From Candidatus Zhuqueibacterota bacterium (GTDB lineage: Bacteria; Zhuqueibacterota; Zhuqueibacteria; Oceanimicrobiales; Oceanimicrobiaceae), in contig JAJDAF010000041.1 in assembly GCA_029261995.1 (NCBI GenBank), positions 1 through 64,000 on the forward strand: 64,000 nt of DNA. Reading direction: 5' to 3'. Made by a program: the position numbers and the translations under genes. Positions 61,597 to 64,000 of this stretch are shown here, one piece after another. Position 1 is the stretch's first letter. Every line of letters starts with the position of its first letter. Below the pieces are notes generated by a model. That model was not told the origin of the DNA, did no database searches, and worked only from the letters and a program-made list of their open reading frames with translations.

Positions 61597-62943
61597 CTAG
61601 TTTGATGGTGGCAGAGGCACCCGGATGGGAACCACGGCATTGTTAAGTGTGGCGTTGTCGCTGCCGGTAGCTTCCTGCAGAGGTTCGCGTGTGTCGTTGT
61701 CGCCCTGCGGCACCTGGCCGGTTTGCGCGGCAAAACTGCTGTTCACCAATCTGGAGGCTTTGGCTGAGCCAGAGGCATCGCCAGCCTCAGACTCGAATTC
61801 CGTCTCCAACTCGCTGGTAGAAGTGGCCGGCGCGGCCGCGGCTTTCTGCGCAATATCGACATCTGTAAGGCTTTGTTTTGCCAGCCCGAAACCCGGGTCG
61901 ATTTGAACGGCTTTCTGGTACTCAGTCTTCGCTTCCGAGAACATGGCCCGATCTTCGAAGTCCAAGCCGCGCGAGTAGGCAATCAATGCCAGCAGAGATT
62001 CGGTCTCAATCTTCTGAATCGCCTCGCGCTCCTCCTGAGTCAGCGTTACACCAAGCTCGTCGATAATCTTGAACGCCAAATCTTTCTCCAACTGAAAAAT
62101 GGAATTCAGCTTGCCGGTGATTTCCTCGAGGTCTGAACGTTCGTTGCTCGCAGCCTCGGCCAGCGAGGCGTCGATGCGCAGGTTTTCATCCTGCAGGTCC
62201 GTGAAGCCGCCATGCACCAGCTTGCCGGCGCCGATCAACTTCCCGACCCGAGGGGCGCTGCCTGCCTCCACCATGCCGGTCGTGCCGAGCTTAAGTTCTT
62301 GCAGCAGCGTTTGCAGGCGCAGGCGCTCCACAACGGTCAGTTGTTTAGCTTTGGCCAGGTCGGTGATCAACATCTGGCTCAGCCCTTTCTTGAGAGGATC
62401 CAGTTCCGGCGACGAGCTTAGATTCTGAAAGTAGAGCACCGCCACTGAGTTCGTCGGGATGGCGTCAACCTGAATCGATTGCTCCTGTGCCAGGGCTTCC
62501 GCCACCGCCTGCCGCACCTGCTGGTGAGTCAGTTGCTTGATTCGAATCGAGATGCCGAGTCGGAAGTCTTTTGACCTGCTCAGCTTGACGTAGCTTTTAT
62601 AGGCGTCGATGGCCTTGTCCAGCGTTCCCTGTTTTTCGTATGCCAGGCCCAGGTAGAAGATGGTTTTGCCGTCACCAGCGTGCAGGGTGTCGGCTTGCTG
62701 CAATTTCTCGATGGCCTCGTCAAACCGCCTGACTTTGTAGTAGGCGACGCCCAAATCACGCTTGATACGTTCATCCTGAGGCTTCTCTACTTCGGCCTGC
62801 TGCAAAAGCCCGATGGCCTGATCGAATTCGCTCTTCTTAAGATGATTGACGCCTTGTTGATAAGGGCCGCCAGCGCAGGCGGACAGGATAATAAATGCGG
62901 AGAACAGCATGGTCGAACTGCGTCGAACCACCCTGCGGTTCAT
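61597..62943 (-). CDS. TPR-CsgG-domain lipoprotein
   Basis: A 448-residue lipoprotein (lipobox LSAC, after a basic N-terminus; SD GAGGAG precedes ATG 62943). The N-terminal half is TPR-like (FDQAIGLLQQAEVEKPQDER, FDEAIEKLQQADTLHAGDGK, LDKAIDAYKSYVKLSRSKD). Residues ~165-300 match a CsgG-like curli-secretion/LpoB domain (VAVLYFQNLSSSPELDPLKK, LITDLAKAKQLTVVERLRL, VGKLIGAGKLVHGGFTDLQD). The C-terminus adds another TPR and a low-complexity tail. Paralog of the next, partial gene. It may form or gate an outer-membrane export or regulatory complex. Confidence 0.8.
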   Translation of the reverse strand: MNRRVVRRSSTMLFSAFIILSACAGGPYQQGVNHLKKSEFDQAIGLLQQAEVEKPQDERIKRDLGVAYYKVRRFDEAIEKLQQADTLHAGDGKTIFYLGLAYEKQGTLDKAIDAYKSYVKLSRSKDFRLGISIRIKQLTHQQVRQAVAEALAQEQSIQVDAIPTNSVAVLYFQNLSSSPELDPLKKGLSQMLITDLAKAKQLTVVERLRLQTLLQELKLGTTGMVEAGSAPRVGKLIGAGKLVHGGFTDLQDENLRIDASLAEAASNERSDLEEITGKLNSIFQLEKDLAFKIIDELGVTLTQEEREAIQKIETESLLALIAYSRGLDFEDRAMFSEAKTEYQKAVQIDPGFGLAKQSLTDVDIAQKAAAAPATSTSELETEFESEAGDASGSAKASRLVNSSFAAQTGQVPQGDNDTREPLQEATGSDNATLNNAVVPIRVPLPPSN

Positions 62944-63080
62944 GTTTTTCATCTCCTCGCTCCATAGGTTGTGATTGTTTGCTTGAACGGTGTGCTTGGC
63001 CGAGTAACCTCCGGTCACCGAAAATAGACATTTGATTTTAAAGGCGCAACCCTGTTGGGTTCGCAATCAGCGATGAGTCA

Positions 63081-64000
63081 TCACCACGCAAGCCGTTCCA
63101 ACTCGCCGACGCTCAATCGCTTCAAAGGGATAGTTGCAAGGTGCTGACGGGCAAGTTCGAATCCCGGGTCATGTTTGAGGGAGATTTCAAACTGCTCCCG
63201 TGAAGACGCAAACTGTTTTGCGTTCAAAAAATGCACGCCCTTGCAAAACGCGATGAACGCCATCATGCTAGTGGTAGCAGGAGAATTGACCGCCTCACGT
63301 TCGCGAGAATTCAGAGTCACCTGCAGGTCCGCCAGCAGGTCGAAAACCAGATTCTTCTGCAAAGTGAGTAACTCGGAGAGGCGGCCACTGGCGCGCGCGC
63401 CGTCGCCATTCAGCTTTCCAGTACGCGCATCGACCACTGCAGCGGTCAGGCTAATAGTTGCTTGCCCGGTTCTCTCGATGCCACCGGAGATGACTTGCCG
63501 CGTACCCAGCAATCGGCCCGTCTCAGAAATTCTGGTCTTGTCGTACAACTGTGAAATGTCGAAATTCATCACATCGAGAAGCACATCCAGTTTTTTTTGC
63601 GGGGCGACTGCGAGAACATTGACTTTGCTCAAGTCCCGCGCAATCAGCTCCGCCAGGCCGAGGAGCACGGGCTCAAGCTCCAGCCAGTTTGAGAGATTGC
63701 GAAATTGCAGAACGGCCAGAGAATTGGCCTGCGGCGCAGAGCCAGCATTCCCGGATTCGGAAAGCCTGGAACGCACCTCATCGTCGAACGCCTGAGTTTC
63801 TAGTTCTGCTATCCTCACCGGCAACTCAAGGCTGACATTCTCGTTCAGGTTTAGAGCCAGGCAGCGGCGGTAGGCTACGGCAGCCTCCTGAAGGGCTCCG
63901 GCAGTTTCATGGCCGAGCCCCAAAAAAAGCAAGGTTCGCGGGTCACCGCTAGCCAGGCGTTCTGACTGCTCGAGCTTCCGGATCGCCTCGCCAATCTGGC
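63081..64000 (-). CDS. TPR-CsgG-domain protein, 5' end beyond window
   Basis: Partial: the frame is open to the right edge, so the start is missing; at least 306 codons. It begins within TPR-like sequence (EAIRKLEQSERLASGDPRT, GALQEAAVAYRRCLALNLNE) and continues with a CsgG-like domain (LAVLQFRNLSNWLELEPVLL, GLAELIARDLSKVNVLAVAP, GRLLGTRQVISGGIERTGQA). Same architecture as the gene at 61597, 137 bp downstream, so the two are tandem paralogs in one operon. Role as for its neighbour. Confidence 0.8.
   Translation of the reverse strand, partial: QIGEAIRKLEQSERLASGDPRTLLFLGLGHETAGALQEAAVAYRRCLALNLNENVSLELPVRIAELETQAFDDEVRSRLSESGNAGSAPQANSLAVLQFRNLSNWLELEPVLLGLAELIARDLSKVNVLAVAPQKKLDVLLDVMNFDISQLYDKTRISETGRLLGTRQVISGGIERTGQATISLTAAVVDARTGKLNGDGARASGRLSELLTLQKNLVFDLLADLQVTLNSREREAVNSPATTSMMAFIAFCKGVHFLNAKQFASSREQFEISLKHDPGFELARQHLATIPLKRLSVGELERLAW

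Noticed and set aside
63143-63172. tRNA T-loop-like AAGTTCGAATCCCGG
   Set aside because: It lies within the CsgG-like coding sequence and no tRNA cloverleaf can be built around it.

Overview
The window looks like chromosome from a Gram-negative bacterium of the Fibrobacteres-Chlorobi-Bacteroidetes (FCB) superphylum, probably an uncultured Calditrichota/KSB1-like lineage. The evidence is family content only: a TonB-dependent receptor with a carboxypeptidase-regulatory N-terminal domain, two ~800-residue MacB/FtsX-type permeases, LytS/LytTR two-component pairs, OmpA with thrombospondin-type-3 repeats, many lipoproteins and an Omp85 protein. I see no rRNA, tRNA, CRISPR array or transposase. Assignment below the superphylum is a guess.

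Layout. 1-7.2 kb: an exported hydrolase-like protein with a lost nucleophile, a small Rho-N-like protein, a LytTR/LytS pair, two tandem DUF3179 lipoprotein genes that each read through an in-frame TGA at the conserved Cys of the family (predicted selenoproteins), and a beta-barrel gene. 7.3-19 kb: a deaminase, then a type I restriction-modification island (hsdM, a HEPN-like gene, an MNT-hsdS fusion, GxxExxY, four-helix-bundle gene, hsdR, Cys-rich small protein). The island lies between two direct copies of a coiled-coil gene, each followed by the same palindrome. 19-30.4 kb: methyltransferase, acyl-CoA-dehydrogenase-like enzyme, AraC regulator, SpoIIE-type phosphatase, TPR protein, a second LytTR/LytS pair, OmpA-TSP3 protein and a lipoprotein. 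30.7-37.2 kb: a coupled operon of coiled-coil protein, OmpA-type transmembrane protein, Ras-like GTPase and sigma-54 activator, followed by a histidine kinase, two zinc-ribbon proteins and an MscS channel. 37.5-48 kb: permease, TonB receptor, exported SAM hydrolase-like protein, barrel, TolB-like propeller and a metallo-beta-lactamase-fold lipoprotein. 48-64 kb: ABC-F ATPase, bactofilin-like lipoprotein, receiver protein, Omp85 protein with a kinase-fold-like lipoprotein, second permease, glycosyltransferase 39, and a minus-strand envelope operon with two CsgG/TPR proteins that runs off the window.

Two predicted systems stand out. First, the tandem DUF3179 genes: two neighbouring paralogs have TGA exactly where the family has Cys in its Y-C-P-L motif, the same frame stays open for about 90 further codons with family-typical sequence, and each TGA is followed 14 nt later by an identical 5-bp hairpin in the place of a bacterial SECIS. 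Second, the restriction operon carries a complete HEPN/MNT toxin-antitoxin motif set (R-x4-H-x-Y and G-S-x10-D-x-D), with the MNT domain fused to the N-terminus of HsdS, so the DNA-specificity subunit may also act as antitoxin. A third candidate is the four-gene operon joining a Ras-like GTPase to an OmpA-type envelope protein and a sigma-54 activator.

The window is also rich in small repeats: at least seven copies of a ~33-bp palindrome (two sequence types), ACCACGAA palindromes that supply stop and start codons around a GxxExxY gene, a MITE-like inverted repeat, a 21-bp minisatellite, and decayed gene copies (a third coiled-coil gene end, and pieces of the kinase-like lipoprotein and permease genes around the glycosyltransferase).
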